A stretch of 46,608 bases of DNA from an uncultured Caldimonas sp. (GTDB lineage Bacteria; Pseudomonadota; Gammaproteobacteria; Burkholderiales; Burkholderiaceae). Below the pieces are notes generated by a model that was given only the letters and a program-made list of their open reading frames with translations, ran no database searches and had not been told where the DNA came from. Where the stretch lies: the NCBI RefSeq assembly GCF_946480305.1, contig NZ_CAMLJQ010000036.1:1-46608 (forward strand), given 5' to 3'. A program made the position numbers and the translations under genes. Shown here piece by piece: positions 33,866 to 41,518 of the stretch. Within the stretch, counting starts at the first letter, position 1. Each line of letters opens with the position of its first letter.

Positions 33866-34603
33866 TCAGCCCATGTGCAGGCCGCCGTTCACCGAGAAGT
33901 CGGCCCCGGTCGCAAAGCCCGATTCGTCGGATGCCACCCACGCAACGATCGAGGCAATCTCGTCCGGCGTGCCGAGGCGCTTCACGGGAATGGTGGCGAC
34001 GATCTTCTCCAGCACTTCGGGTTTGATCGAGCGGACCATGTCGGTGCCGATGTAGCCCGGGCTCACGGTGTTCACCGTCACGCCCTTGGCGGCCAGTTCC
34101 TGCGCCAGCGCCATCGTGAAGCCGTGCATGCCCGCCTTGGCCGCAGAGTAGTTGGTCTGGCCGGCCTGGCCTTTTTCGCCGTTGACCGACGAGATCTGGA
34201 TGATGCGGCCCCAGCCCTTTTCCACCATGTCCGGCACCACCTGCTTCGTGACGTTGAACATGCTGTTGAGGTTGGTATCGATCACCGCGTGCCAGTCTTC
34301 AGGCGACATCTTGAGGAACATGCGGTCGCGCGTGATGCCGGCGTTGTTCACCAGCACGTCGATCACACCATGCTCGGCGCGCGCCTTCGAGAAGGCCGCG
34401 ACGGTCGATTCCCAGTCGGCCACGTTGCCGACCGACGCATAGAAGGTGAAGCCGAGTTCCTTCTGCTGGTCGAGCCACTTCTGGTAATCGCGGCTCGGCC
34501 CGCAGCCTGCGATGACCTTGTAGCCATCCTTCGCGAGGCGCTGGCAGATGGCGGTACCGATGCCGCCCATGCCGCCGGTGACGTATGCAACCTTCTGAGT
34601 CAT
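33866..34603 (-). CDS. phaB: Acetoacetyl-CoA reductase PhaB (PhbB)
   Basis: A 245-residue short-chain dehydrogenase that reduces acetoacetyl-CoA to (R)-3-hydroxybutyryl-CoA with NADPH. The nucleotide-binding motif VTGGMGGIGTAICQRL starts the protein, LVNNAGITRD follows, then the catalytic Ser in IIQISSVNGEKGQAGQTNYSAAKAG with Tyr and Lys of YxxxK. TDMVRSIKPEV and the C-terminus VNGGLHMG are typical of PhaB. The start at 34603 is supported by an AGGAG ribosome site. It is the third gene of the phaCAB operon, ending in a hairpin terminator. An inverted repeat lies in the gap to phaA. Confidence 0.97.
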   Translation of the reverse strand: MTQKVAYVTGGMGGIGTAICQRLAKDGYKVIAGCGPSRDYQKWLDQQKELGFTFYASVGNVADWESTVAAFSKARAEHGVIDVLVNNAGITRDRMFLKMSPEDWHAVIDTNLNSMFNVTKQVVPDMVEKGWGRIIQISSVNGEKGQAGQTNYSAAKAGMHGFTMALAQELAAKGVTVNTVSPGYIGTDMVRSIKPEVLEKIVATIPVKRLGTPDEIASIVAWVASDESGFATGADFSVNGGLHMG

Positions 34604-34634
34604 TTGTCTGCTCCTGTTCAGATCCGTGTGTGCC

Positions 34635-34696
34635 GGAGATGAGGTTTGCCTCAAAGGCCTGGCGGGTCAACCCCGTGTTCCCCCTGCCTCATCTCC
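34635..34696. repeat. 10-bp perfect inverted repeat in the phaA-phaB gap
   Basis: GGAGATGAGG (34635-34644) and CCTCATCTCC (34687-34696) are exact complements enclosing 42 bases. In the phaCAB transcript (minus strand) the structure lies between the phaA stop and the phaB ribosome site and is preceded by a run of seven T. It could stabilise mRNA or attenuate phaB; the T run is on the wrong side for a terminator of phaA. Confidence 0.55.
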
Positions 34697-34716
34697 TAAA
34701 AAAATTCTCGAGGTGT

Positions 34717-35895
34717 TCAGCGTTCGACCGTCAGCGCCACGCCCATGCCACCGCCGATGCACAGCGAGGCAATGCCCTTCTTCGCGTTGCGTCGCTGCAT
34801 CTCGTGCAGCAGGGTCACGAGGATGCGGCAGCCCGACGCGCCGATCGGGTGGCCGATGGCGATCGCGCCGCCGTTGACGTTCACCTTGCTCGTGTCCCAG
34901 CCCATTTCCTTGTGCACCGCGCAAGCCTGCGCGGCGAACGCTTCGTTGATCTCCAGCAGGTCGAGGTCGGCAGGCTTCCAGCCCGCGCGCTCCAGCGCCT
35001 TGCGCGCGGCCGGCACCGGGCCCATGCCCATGTAGGCCGGGTCGAGGCCGGCGCTGGCGTACGACGCAATACGAGCCAGAGGCTTCAGGCCCAGCTGGTC
35101 AGCGCGCTTGGCGCTCATCACCACCACGGCCGCTGCGCCGTCGTTGATGCCGGAAGCGTTGCCCGCCGTCACGCTGCCCGCCTTGTCGAAGGCGGGCCGC
35201 AGTCCGGCCAGCGCGTCGGCGTTGGTCTTGCGGTTGATGAACTCGTCGGCGTCGAACACCACCGGATCGCCCTTCCTCTGAGGGATCTTCACCGGCACGA
35301 TCTCGTCCTTGAAGCGGCCGGCATCCTGCGCCGCGGCCGCCTTCTGCTGCGAGGCGAGTGCGAGTTCATCCTGCTGCTCGCGCGTGATGCCGTACTGCTT
35401 GGCCACGTTCTCGGCGGTGATGCCCATGTGGTACTGGTTGTAGACGTCCCACAGGCCGTCGGTGATCATCGAATCGATCATCTTCCAGTCGCCCATGCGC
35501 TGGCCGTCGCGCGAGCCGAGCAGCACGTGGGGCGACAGGCTCATGTTCTCCTGACCGCCGGCAATGACGATCTCAGAGTCGCCGTCACGGATGGCCTGCG
35601 CAGCCAGCATCACGGCCTTCAGGCCGGAGCCGCACACCTTGTTGATCGTCATCGCGGGCACCGCGTTGGGCAGGCCGGCCTTGATGACCGCCTGCCGCGC
35701 CGGGTTCTGCCCGCAGCCGGCCTGCAGCACCTGGCCCAGGATCACTTCGCTGACCTGGTCGCCCTGCAGCTTGGCGCGCTGCAGCACTTCGTTGATGACG
35801 GTCGCACCCAGTTCGGCGGCCGGGGTTTTTGCGAGGGCGCCTCCGAACTTGCCCACGGCGGTCCGGGCGGCGGAAACGATCACGATTTCGGTCAT
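34717..35895 (-). CDS. phaA: Acetyl-CoA acetyltransferase PhaA (beta-ketothiolase)
   Basis: A 392-residue biosynthetic thiolase that condenses two acetyl-CoA to acetoacetyl-CoA, the first step of polyhydroxybutyrate synthesis. It begins [20 protein letters not shown]. The acyl-enzyme cysteine is Cys88 in [19 protein letters not shown], and C-terminal motifs are [28 protein letters not shown] and [16 protein letters not shown]. Length and sequence are those of PHB-pathway thiolases. The ATG at 35895 has an AAGGAGCAAG ribosome site. It sits 52 bases after phaC and before phaB, forming the canonical CAB order. Confidence 0.97.
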   Translation of the reverse strand: MTEIVIVSAARTAVGKFGGALAKTPAAELGATVINEVLQRAKLQGDQVSEVILGQVLQAGCGQNPARQAVIKAGLPNAVPAMTINKVCGSGLKAVMLAAQAIRDGDSEIVIAGGQENMSLSPHVLLGSRDGQRMGDWKMIDSMITDGLWDVYNQYHMGITAENVAKQYGITREQQDELALASQQKAAAAQDAGRFKDEIVPVKIPQRKGDPVVFDADEFINRKTNADALAGLRPAFDKAGSVTAGNASGINDGAAAVVVMSAKRADQLGLKPLARIASYASAGLDPAYMGMGPVPAARKALERAGWKPADLDLLEINEAFAAQACAVHKEMGWDTSKVNVNGGAIAIGHPIGASGCRILVTLLHEMQRRNAKKGIASLCIGGGMGVALTVER

Positions 35896-35947
35896 GGTTC
35901 TTGCTCCTTTGATGGGGTCTGATCTGTTGGGGGAACGACTCGGGAAT

Positions 35948-37642
35948 TCAGGCTTTTTGTTTGACGTAGCGGCCTGGCGCCGGCTCGATCGGCTTGTAGG
36001 TGCGGTTGCCCGGGGTGCGAGGCGCAGCAATTTGCTTGCCAGCGTGGCTCTTGATCCACTCGGTCCACTCGGGCCACCAGCTGCCCGGATGTTCGCTGGC
36101 CCCGGCCAGCCATTCCTGGGCCGATGCGGGCAGCTTGCTGTTCGACCAGTAGCTGCGCTTCTTCTTCGCCGGCGGGTTGATCACGCCCGCGATGTGCCCG
36201 GAGGCTCCGAGCACGAATCGCCTCTTGCCTTTCAGCAACTGCGTGGAGGCGTAGGCTGCGTCCCAGGGCACGATGTGGTCTTCGCGCGAGCCGTAGATGA
36301 AAGCCGGCGCCTCGATGCGGCCAAAGTCGACGGGCTCGCCGCACACCACGGCGCGGCCCGGCTCCTTCAGGTTGTTCTCGAGATAGGTGTTGCGCAGGTA
36401 CCAGCAGAACATGGGCCCTGGGAGGTTGGTGCTGTCGGAGTTCCAGTACAGCAGGTCGAACGGCGGCGGCGTCTCGCCCTTCAGGTAGTTGCCGACGACG
36501 TAGTTCCACACCAGGTCGTTGGGCCGCAGGAAGGAAAACGTGGCCGCCAGTTCGCTGCCGCGCAGCAGACCCCCCTGCATGGGGCTGTTCGGGCCGATCG
36601 CCATCTCGCGCATCTGCACCGCGGCTTCGTCGACGAAGAGGTCGATGACGCCGGTGTTGCTGAAGTCGAGGAAGGACGTGAGCAGCGTGAGGCTGGCGGC
36701 AGGCTGCTCACCTCGGGCCGCCAGCACGGCCAGGGCCGTGGCCAGCAACGTGCCACCGATGCAGAAGCCGAGGGTGTTGATCTGCTCGGTCTTGCCGACC
36801 TCCTGCACGATGCCGATCGCGCGGATCACGGCATCCTCGATGTATTCGTCCCAGCCGATCTGGGCCATGCTCTCGTCGGCATTGCGCCAGCTGACGAGAA
36901 ACACCCGAACGCCCTGCTCCACCGCGTGGCGGATGAAGGAGTTCTCGGGCTGAAGGTCGAGGATGTAGAACTTGTTGATACAAGGCGGCACCACGAGCAG
37001 GGGCCGCTCATGCACCTGGGCCGTCAGCGGCTTGTACTCGATCAGCTGGAACAGCTCGTTCTCGAAGATCACGCTGCCTTCGGTGGTGGCCACGTTGCGG
37101 CCCACCTCGAAGACGCTTTCGTCGGTCTGCGACATGTGGCCCTGCTGCAGATCGTTGAGCAGGTGTCGCACGCCTTGCGCGATGCTCTCGCCCTTGGTTT
37201 CGAGCGCCTTGCGCTGCACTTCCGGGTTGAACGCCAGGAAGTTGCTCGGCGCCGACGCGTCGATCCACTGCTGCACCGCAAAGCGGATGCGCTGGCGTGT
37301 TTTCTCGTCGCCTTCCACGCTCTCGGCCATCTTCAACAGCGTGCGGGCGTTGAGAAGGTACATCGCCGCGGTGAACGACGCCGCCGGGTTGCGAGCCCAC
37401 GCCTCGGCTGCAAACCGACGGTCGCCGACGTTGATCGGCTGCCCCGGTTGAGAGACGGCCTTGTTCCAGATCTCGGACGCTTCCTTCACATACTCTGTCT
37501 GCAGCTTGGACAGCTCCTGCATGGGCAGGCTCAAGTGCGTGAGCGCCTGGACGGCTTCACCGAAGTGTTCGCCAAAGGCTTGAGCGGCGTCTGCAGGGGG
37601 TGTCCGCTTGGCCGCGGCACGGGGGCTTGCGCTTTGTTTCAT
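35948..37642 (-). CDS. phaC: Class I poly(3-hydroxyalkanoate) synthase PhaC
   Basis: A 564-residue polymerase that links (R)-3-hydroxybutyryl-CoA into polyhydroxybutyrate at granule surfaces. The class I N-terminal domain is followed by PhaC signatures [31 protein letters not shown] and FLVSWRNAD. The catalytic triad is complete: Cys294 in the lipase-like box GFCIGGT, Asp455 in [10 protein letters not shown] and His483 in [13 protein letters not shown]. The length is typical for class I. The start follows a GAGGAGA ribosome site. It is the first enzyme gene of phaCAB; a possible 32-residue leader ORF ends nine bases upstream. Confidence 0.97.
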   Translation of the reverse strand: MKQSASPRAAAKRTPPADAAQAFGEHFGEAVQALTHLSLPMQELSKLQTEYVKEASEIWNKAVSQPGQPINVGDRRFAAEAWARNPAASFTAAMYLLNARTLLKMAESVEGDEKTRQRIRFAVQQWIDASAPSNFLAFNPEVQRKALETKGESIAQGVRHLLNDLQQGHMSQTDESVFEVGRNVATTEGSVIFENELFQLIEYKPLTAQVHERPLLVVPPCINKFYILDLQPENSFIRHAVEQGVRVFLVSWRNADESMAQIGWDEYIEDAVIRAIGIVQEVGKTEQINTLGFCIGGTLLATALAVLAARGEQPAASLTLLTSFLDFSNTGVIDLFVDEAAVQMREMAIGPNSPMQGGLLRGSELAATFSFLRPNDLVWNYVVGNYLKGETPPPFDLLYWNSDSTNLPGPMFCWYLRNTYLENNLKEPGRAVVCGEPVDFGRIEAPAFIYGSREDHIVPWDAAYASTQLLKGKRRFVLGASGHIAGVINPPAKKKRSYWSNSKLPASAQEWLAGASEHPGSWWPEWTEWIKSHAGKQIAAPRTPGNRTYKPIEPAPGRYVKQKA

Positions 37643-37651
37643 CGTCTCCTC

Positions 37652-37750
37652 TCAGAGCGCCGGCACGTAGGACGCCACGGCACGCACACCGTCTGCGGCC
37701 ATTGTGAGTTTGTACACCCGGCGCACCCGGGTCTTCAGTCTCGCTTCCAT
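37652..37750 (-). CDS. Candidate 32-residue leader ORF upstream of phaC
   Basis: An open frame begins MEARLKTRVRRVYKLTMAAD and ends in PAL plus TGA, nine bases before the phaC ATG, so its stop lies over the phaC ribosome site. A GAGGCGAGAGGATT stretch in front of its ATG can bind ribosomes. The peptide is basic (pI clearly high) with a short hydrophobic tail and no known motif. It could be a genuine small protein, or a leader whose translation couples to phaC. It may also be chance; no other evidence than the ribosome site and position is available. Confidence 0.42.
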   Translation of the reverse strand: MEARLKTRVRRVYKLTMAADGVRAVASYVPAL

Positions 37751-37808
37751 AATCCTCTCGCCTCTTTGATGGCTGTCAATCGGGCTGACCGCCCTTGTTG
37801 GAGTTTCG

Positions 37809-38120
37809 TTGCTGTATCTCGTCGCAATCACATGGCTCTACGTCGCGCTCATGATGGCTGTCGCGGAAGCGATCAGCAGCCAGGGTACGGTTCTTGGCGC
37901 GATCTTCACTTTCCTGCTGTATGGGCTGGGGCCTGTGGCCCTGATGATGTACCTGCTCGGCACTCCGGCTCGGCGCAGGGCACGCAGGCAGAGGGAATTG
38001 CAGGAACGGGACCAGGCGATTGCCGCTGCGATGACCTCACCCCCCATCAGTAGCAGCAATCCAGACGGCGGCGGCCATGCGGCCGGTGACGCCGTCCCTG
38101 CGAAACGAAAAGAACCTTGA
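37809..38120 (+). CDS. Small membrane protein of unknown function
   Basis: A 103-residue protein with two hydrophobic helices (LYLVAITWLYVALMMAVAEAI and TVLGAIFTFLLYGLGPVALMMYLLG), followed by a basic, charged tail (TPARRRARRQRELQERDQAIAAAM) and a low-complexity C-terminus. The start is a TTG at 37809 because the frame has no ATG before the first helix. I recall similar small proteins next to pgeF in Burkholderiales, but I cannot name a family. The last 84 bases overlap the 3' end of the convergent pgeF gene, an unusually long overlap; the overlapping part is the low-complexity tail. Confidence 0.65.
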   Translation: MLYLVAITWLYVALMMAVAEAISSQGTVLGAIFTFLLYGLGPVALMMYLLGTPARRRARRQRELQERDQAIAAAMTSPPISSSNPDGGGHAAGDAVPAKRKEP

Positions 38121-38825
38121 ACGGTCCTCGACGGTGCACCAGCGACCGCCGCCGGCGTGCACCACCCCCGCCGCGCGGAGGCGGTCAGCGGCCAGTGCCG
38201 GCAGATCCGCCCACCACTTGCCGTGGTGCGCCCCCGGCCGAAACCGGGCCTGAGCCGGCTCGTTGTCGTTGACGAAAGCCTGTCTCACGTCCTCGCCCAC
38301 CTCGAAGTTGGACGGTCCAATGCAAGGCCCGAGCCAAGTGACGACTTCGTCCGGCCTGCAACCTGCCAGCCGGCACACTTGCGTCAAGGTGGCTTCGAGC
38401 ACGCCGGCTGCCAGACCCCGCCAACCGGCATGGGCTGCTCCCACCGCGCGCCCGTTGGCGGCCGCGAACAACACCGGCAGGCAATCGGCCACCATCACTG
38501 TGCAAGCCAGGCCGGGCTCGTCGGCCACGGCAGCATCCGCCTCGATGGGCTCCGTCCGCTGTGCGTCGCCGGGCTTCAAATGCACCACCTTGGTGCCATG
38601 CACCTGACGCAGAAACACCGGCTCGGCATTCATGGCGGCAACGAAGCGGCAACGGTTCAGGCGCACCGCCTCGGCCGCATCGCCAACATGCTCGCCAAGG
38701 TTCAGGCTGTCATAGGGGGCCCGGCTCACACCGCCATGCCGGGTGGTCATCAGGGCACCGACACCAGCTGGCGCCGCCCATTCGGGGCGCAGCCAGGGCG
38801 AACCCCGTTCTTGCAACACGGTCAT
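38037..38825 (-). CDS. pgeF: PgeF / YfiH-family protein (purine nucleoside phosphorylase/laccase-domain)
   Basis: A 262-residue protein of the multicopper-polyphenol-oxidase/YfiH family. Signatures are GVGALMTTRHGGVSRAPYDSLNLGEHVGD, PVFLRQVHGTKVV, the metal-site histidines and cysteines in TVMVADCLPVLFAA and VGAAHAGWRGLAAGVLE, and WLGPCIGPSNFEVGEDV. E. coli YfiH (PgeF) edits peptidoglycan precursors by hydrolysing wrong UDP-MurNAc-amino acid forms; adenosine deaminase and phosphorylase activities are reported for other members. The ATG at 38825 (MTVLQERG) is chosen because it lies just past the stop of the upstream isomerase gene; ATG 38873 is an alternative. Its 3' end overlaps the convergent small membrane protein gene. 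Confidence 0.9.
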   Translation of the reverse strand: MTVLQERGSPWLRPEWAAPAGVGALMTTRHGGVSRAPYDSLNLGEHVGDAAEAVRLNRCRFVAAMNAEPVFLRQVHGTKVVHLKPGDAQRTEPIEADAAVADEPGLACTVMVADCLPVLFAAANGRAVGAAHAGWRGLAAGVLEATLTQVCRLAGCRPDEVVTWLGPCIGPSNFEVGEDVRQAFVNDNEPAQARFRPGAHHGKWWADLPALAADRLRAAGVVHAGGGRWCTVEDRSRFFSFRRDGVTGRMAAAVWIAATDGG

Positions 38826-38832
38826 CGGCGGA

Positions 38833-39474
38833 TCAGGCTTCGGCGTCGGGGCACTTGGAAGGTTGGGCGGCAATGAACGCCGGGTGCTGCATGCAGCGAT
38901 CGAACACCCTCATTACCGTGGGCACGTGGTCAAGCCGGCAGTCGAAGCGGCGTGCGTTGAAGATCTGCGGTACCAGCACGCAGTCGGCGATCGTGGGGTG
39001 CTCGCCATGGCAATACGGGCCGGTGGCGGGGTGGCCCGCAAGCTGCCGCTCCACGGCCTCGAGGCCGCTCTCGACCCAATGCCGGTACCAGGCGGTCTTG
39101 TCGTCTTCGCTCACGCCGAGCTGCTTCACCAGGTACTTCAACACTCGCAGGTTGTTGAGCGGATGAATTTCGCAGGCGATGTCGAGCGCCAGGGCCCGCA
39201 CCCGCGCCCGGCCGGCAGGATCTGCCGGCAGCAGTGCGGGCTCGGGGTGGGTCTCTTCAAGGTATTCGAGAATCGCGAGCGACTGCGTCAGTGCATGTTC
39301 GCCGTCTTGCAGCACCGGCACCAGCCGCTCGGGCGACAGGGCCGCGAAAGGCTCCTGCAACTGCTCCCCCTTCACCAGGTGCACCGGCACGTACTCATAG
39401 TCCAGGCCCTTCAGTTGCAGGGCGATACGGACGCGGAACGACGCGGATGACCGGAAGTAGTTGTGAAGTCGCAT
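38833..39474 (-). CDS. maiA: Zeta-class glutathione transferase: maleylacetoacetate/maleylpyruvate isomerase
   Basis: A 213-residue glutathione-dependent cis-trans isomerase. The N-terminal active site motif is MRLHNYFRSSASFRVRIALQLKGLDYEYV (SSxSxRVRIAL, typical of zeta-class GSTs). It is followed by PVLQDGEHALTQSLAILEYLEE (glutathione-binding Gln-Ser) and the C-terminal YCHGEHPTIADCVLVPQIFNARRFD. It converts maleylacetoacetate to fumarylacetoacetate in tyrosine breakdown, or maleylpyruvate to fumarylpyruvate in gentisate breakdown (then called NagL). A fumarylacetoacetate hydrolase-family gene is close by (40108-40803), which fits either route; no dioxygenase is present to decide. It is divergent from ubiC and the pgeF start lies seven bases after its stop. 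Confidence 0.9.
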   Translation of the reverse strand: MRLHNYFRSSASFRVRIALQLKGLDYEYVPVHLVKGEQLQEPFAALSPERLVPVLQDGEHALTQSLAILEYLEETHPEPALLPADPAGRARVRALALDIACEIHPLNNLRVLKYLVKQLGVSEDDKTAWYRHWVESGLEAVERQLAGHPATGPYCHGEHPTIADCVLVPQIFNARRFDCRLDHVPTVMRVFDRCMQHPAFIAAQPSKCPDAEA

Positions 39475-39563
39475 GCGCGGCAGTGTAGCGAGACTCCGTG
39501 TCACTTCTACACGCAACCCCATCGCTATGATGGCGCCCGCCTTTTCGCTTGAAGTGCTGCCCG

Positions 39564-40121
39564 ATGTCTGCCTGGTCTCCCCGCCCCCTGCCCTGGTGCC
39601 GCGTTCGCCGCTGGCTCACGGCCACCGGCTCGTTGAGTGCGCGCCTGCAGGCCGTGAGCGTAGCCTTCACGGTGCAACGGGTGAGCCAGGGTGCCAGCGC
39701 GCTGCGCGATGGCGAATGCCGCGGGATGCAGCGGCGGACGCTCCACCGGGTGCATGCGCGGGAGGTCATCCTGCGTTGCGACGGAGAACCGGTCGTCTAT
39801 GCCCGCAGCGTGGTCGAAGACCGCCACGTGCGCGGGCCGTGGCGCGCGCTGGCCGGGCTGGGCACCCGGCCGCTCGCGCAGTTGCTGTTCCAGGAACGCG
39901 CCATTGCCCGCTCGCCGCTTGAATACCAGCGGCTGGCACCGCGCAGCGCATGGCATCGGCATGTGAAGCAACAGTGGCAGCGCGCCACCGGCGAACCGCT
40001 GCCGGCCGGCGCGCTGTGGGCCCGTCGCTCGAGATTCACCAAGAGCGGGGCAACGCTGCTGCTGATCGAAGTGTTCTCGCCGTCATTGGCGCGCCGCCGC
40101 GCGCCGTTCAGACGACGCTGA
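39564..40121 (+). CDS. ubiC: Chorismate lyase UbiC
   Basis: A 185-residue protein fitting chorismate-pyruvate lyase, which makes 4-hydroxybenzoate for ubiquinone. Seen are the N-terminal WLTATGSLSARLQAVS (the SLT..L type motif), a central strand REVILRCDGEPVVYARSVV resembling the ARS/Arg active-site segment of UbiC, GTRPLAQLLFQERAIARSPLEY, and the C-terminal LWARRSRFTKSGATLLLIEVFSP. These fit UbiC well though the family is divergent. The ATG at 39564 is favoured over a TTG at 39549. The last 14 bases overlap the end of the convergent FAH-family gene. It is not in an operon with ubiA here. Confidence 0.87.
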   Translation: MSAWSPRPLPWCRVRRWLTATGSLSARLQAVSVAFTVQRVSQGASALRDGECRGMQRRTLHRVHAREVILRCDGEPVVYARSVVEDRHVRGPWRALAGLGTRPLAQLLFQERAIARSPLEYQRLAPRSAWHRHVKQQWQRATGEPLPAGALWARRSRFTKSGATLLLIEVFSPSLARRRAPFRRR

Positions 40122-40803
40122 CGCGCAGCGGCACCAGCCCGTCGATCCGGCCTTCGAGCGTGTCGCCGGCCACCACCGCCCCCACGCCCTCGGGCGTGCC
40201 GGTAAAGATCAGGTCTCCCGGTGCCAGCGTCCATGCGGCCGACAGGTGCTCGATCACTTCCGCAACGCTCCAGATCAGCTTGCTCGTGCGGCTGCTCTGA
40301 CGGGTTTCGCCGTTCACGGCAAGCACGATAGCCGCATCGAGAGCTCCCGGCACCCGGGCTGCCGGCGTGATCGGGCCGATGGGCGCCGACTCCTCGAATC
40401 CCTTGCCGATGCACCAGGGCCTGCCCTGCTTTTTCATCTCGTTTTGCAGGTCGCGGCGTGTCATGTCCAGCCCGACGGCGTAGCCCCACACGTGCTCCAG
40501 CGCCCGGGCAGCGGGAATGTCACGACCGCCCTTGCCGATGGCAACGACCAGCTCCAGTTCATGGTGCAGGTTCTGCGTGAGGCCCGGGTAGTGCATGCGA
40601 CCCGTCTCGCCTTCGGCGACGGGCAGCACGGCGTCGGCCGGCTTCATGAAGAAGAACGGTGCCTCGCGCCCGGTGTGTCCCATCTCGATCGCGTGCTCGA
40701 CGTAGTTGCGCCCCACGCAGTAGATGCGCCGCACGGGGAAGGTGTCGGCGCTGCCTGCGACCGGAACACGCGGAACGGCAGGCGCTTGAAAAACGTCGCT
40801 CAA
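40108..40803 (-). CDS. Fumarylacetoacetate hydrolase family protein (fumarylpyruvate hydrolase-like)
   Basis: A 231-residue FAH-fold enzyme. The metal- and substrate-binding pattern is RIYCVGRNYVEHAIEMG, PFFFMKPADAVLP, LHHELELVVAIG (the ExE metal site), YAVGLDMTRRDLQNEMKKQGRPWCIGKGFEESAPIGP and APGDLIFTGTPEGVG. Its short length (about 230) suits fumarylpyruvate hydrolase (NagK) or oxaloacetate decarboxylase-type members better than full-length tyrosine-pathway FAH of about 420. Together with the isomerase at 38833-39474 it may finish gentisate degradation (inference). It is convergent with ubiC, with a 14-base overlap, and divergent from the Nudix gene. Confidence 0.9.
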   Translation of the reverse strand: MSDVFQAPAVPRVPVAGSADTFPVRRIYCVGRNYVEHAIEMGHTGREAPFFFMKPADAVLPVAEGETGRMHYPGLTQNLHHELELVVAIGKGGRDIPAARALEHVWGYAVGLDMTRRDLQNEMKKQGRPWCIGKGFEESAPIGPITPAARVPGALDAAIVLAVNGETRQSSRTSKLIWSVAEVIEHLSAAWTLAPGDLIFTGTPEGVGAVVAGDTLEGRIDGLVPLRVSVV

Positions 40804-40894
40804 GGGTTTCTCCTGATCGTTGAAGCCTGCGATGCTACTGCGCGGCAGCTTTCAACCGACTTGATGCGGGTGGCCCCGAGCTACACTGCCCGCC

Positions 40895-41440
40895 ATGCTC
40901 CACGCCCGACAGATCAAGCATTGCCGAGCCTGCGGCTCTCCTGTCACCTACCTCATTCCTGCCGACGACAACCGCGAGCGTGCGGTATGCGACGCGTGCG
41001 GCACCATCCACTACGAAAACCCGCTGAACGTGGTCGGCACCCTGCCGGTCTGGCAAGACCGTGTGCTGCTGTGCCGCCGCAACATCGAGCCCCGTCACGG
41101 GTTCTGGACACTGCCGGCGGGCTTCATGGAACTGGGCGAAACCACCGAGGAAGGCGCCTTGCGCGAAACCGAGGAAGAGGCAGGAGCCACCTGCGAGCTG
41201 CAGGGCCTGTTCACGTTGCTCAATGTCGTGCGCGTCGGGCAGGTGCACCTGTTCTACCGTGCACGGCTGCTCAACGACCACTTCAATCCCGGGCCGGAAA
41301 CCATCGAGGCCCGGCTCTTCGCGGAAGACGAGATCCCGTGGGACGAGCTGGCCTTCCGAACCGTGAGAGAAACCCTGAAATGCTTCTTCGCTGACCGCGC
41401 ACGGGGTCAATTCGGCCTTCATACGGCCGATATTGCGTAG
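40895..41440 (+). CDS. Nudix hydrolase with N-terminal zinc ribbon
   Basis: A 181-residue enzyme. The N-terminal zinc ribbon has two CxxC pairs (CRAC and CDAC, at about 10-35), and the Nudix box is GFMELGETTEEGALRETEEEAGA (GX5EX7REUXEEXGU). It resembles the NudC-type NAD+ pyrophosphatase or the broad NUDIX clan that hydrolyses nucleoside diphosphate derivatives. The full NudC N-terminal half is absent, so a general name is safer. It is divergent from the FAH gene, and 78 bases separate it from the type I secretion genes with no evidence of co-transcription. Confidence 0.9.
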   Translation: MLHARQIKHCRACGSPVTYLIPADDNRERAVCDACGTIHYENPLNVVGTLPVWQDRVLLCRRNIEPRHGFWTLPAGFMELGETTEEGALRETEEEAGATCELQGLFTLLNVVRVGQVHLFYRARLLNDHFNPGPETIEARLFAEDEIPWDELAFRTVRETLKCFFADRARGQFGLHTADIA

Positions 41441-41518
41441 GAGTTCCGTTTTTGCGCGCCTGAAACAAGAACCGGCCGCGCCTGCCACAACCCAAAGGGG
41501 TCGTCCGCAAGTCATTCC

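Noticed and set aside
35564..38053. An 829-codon plus-strand frame opposite phaA and phaC
   Set aside because: Translation has the His/Gln/Arg bias of antisense frames; phaA and phaC are unmistakable on the minus strand.
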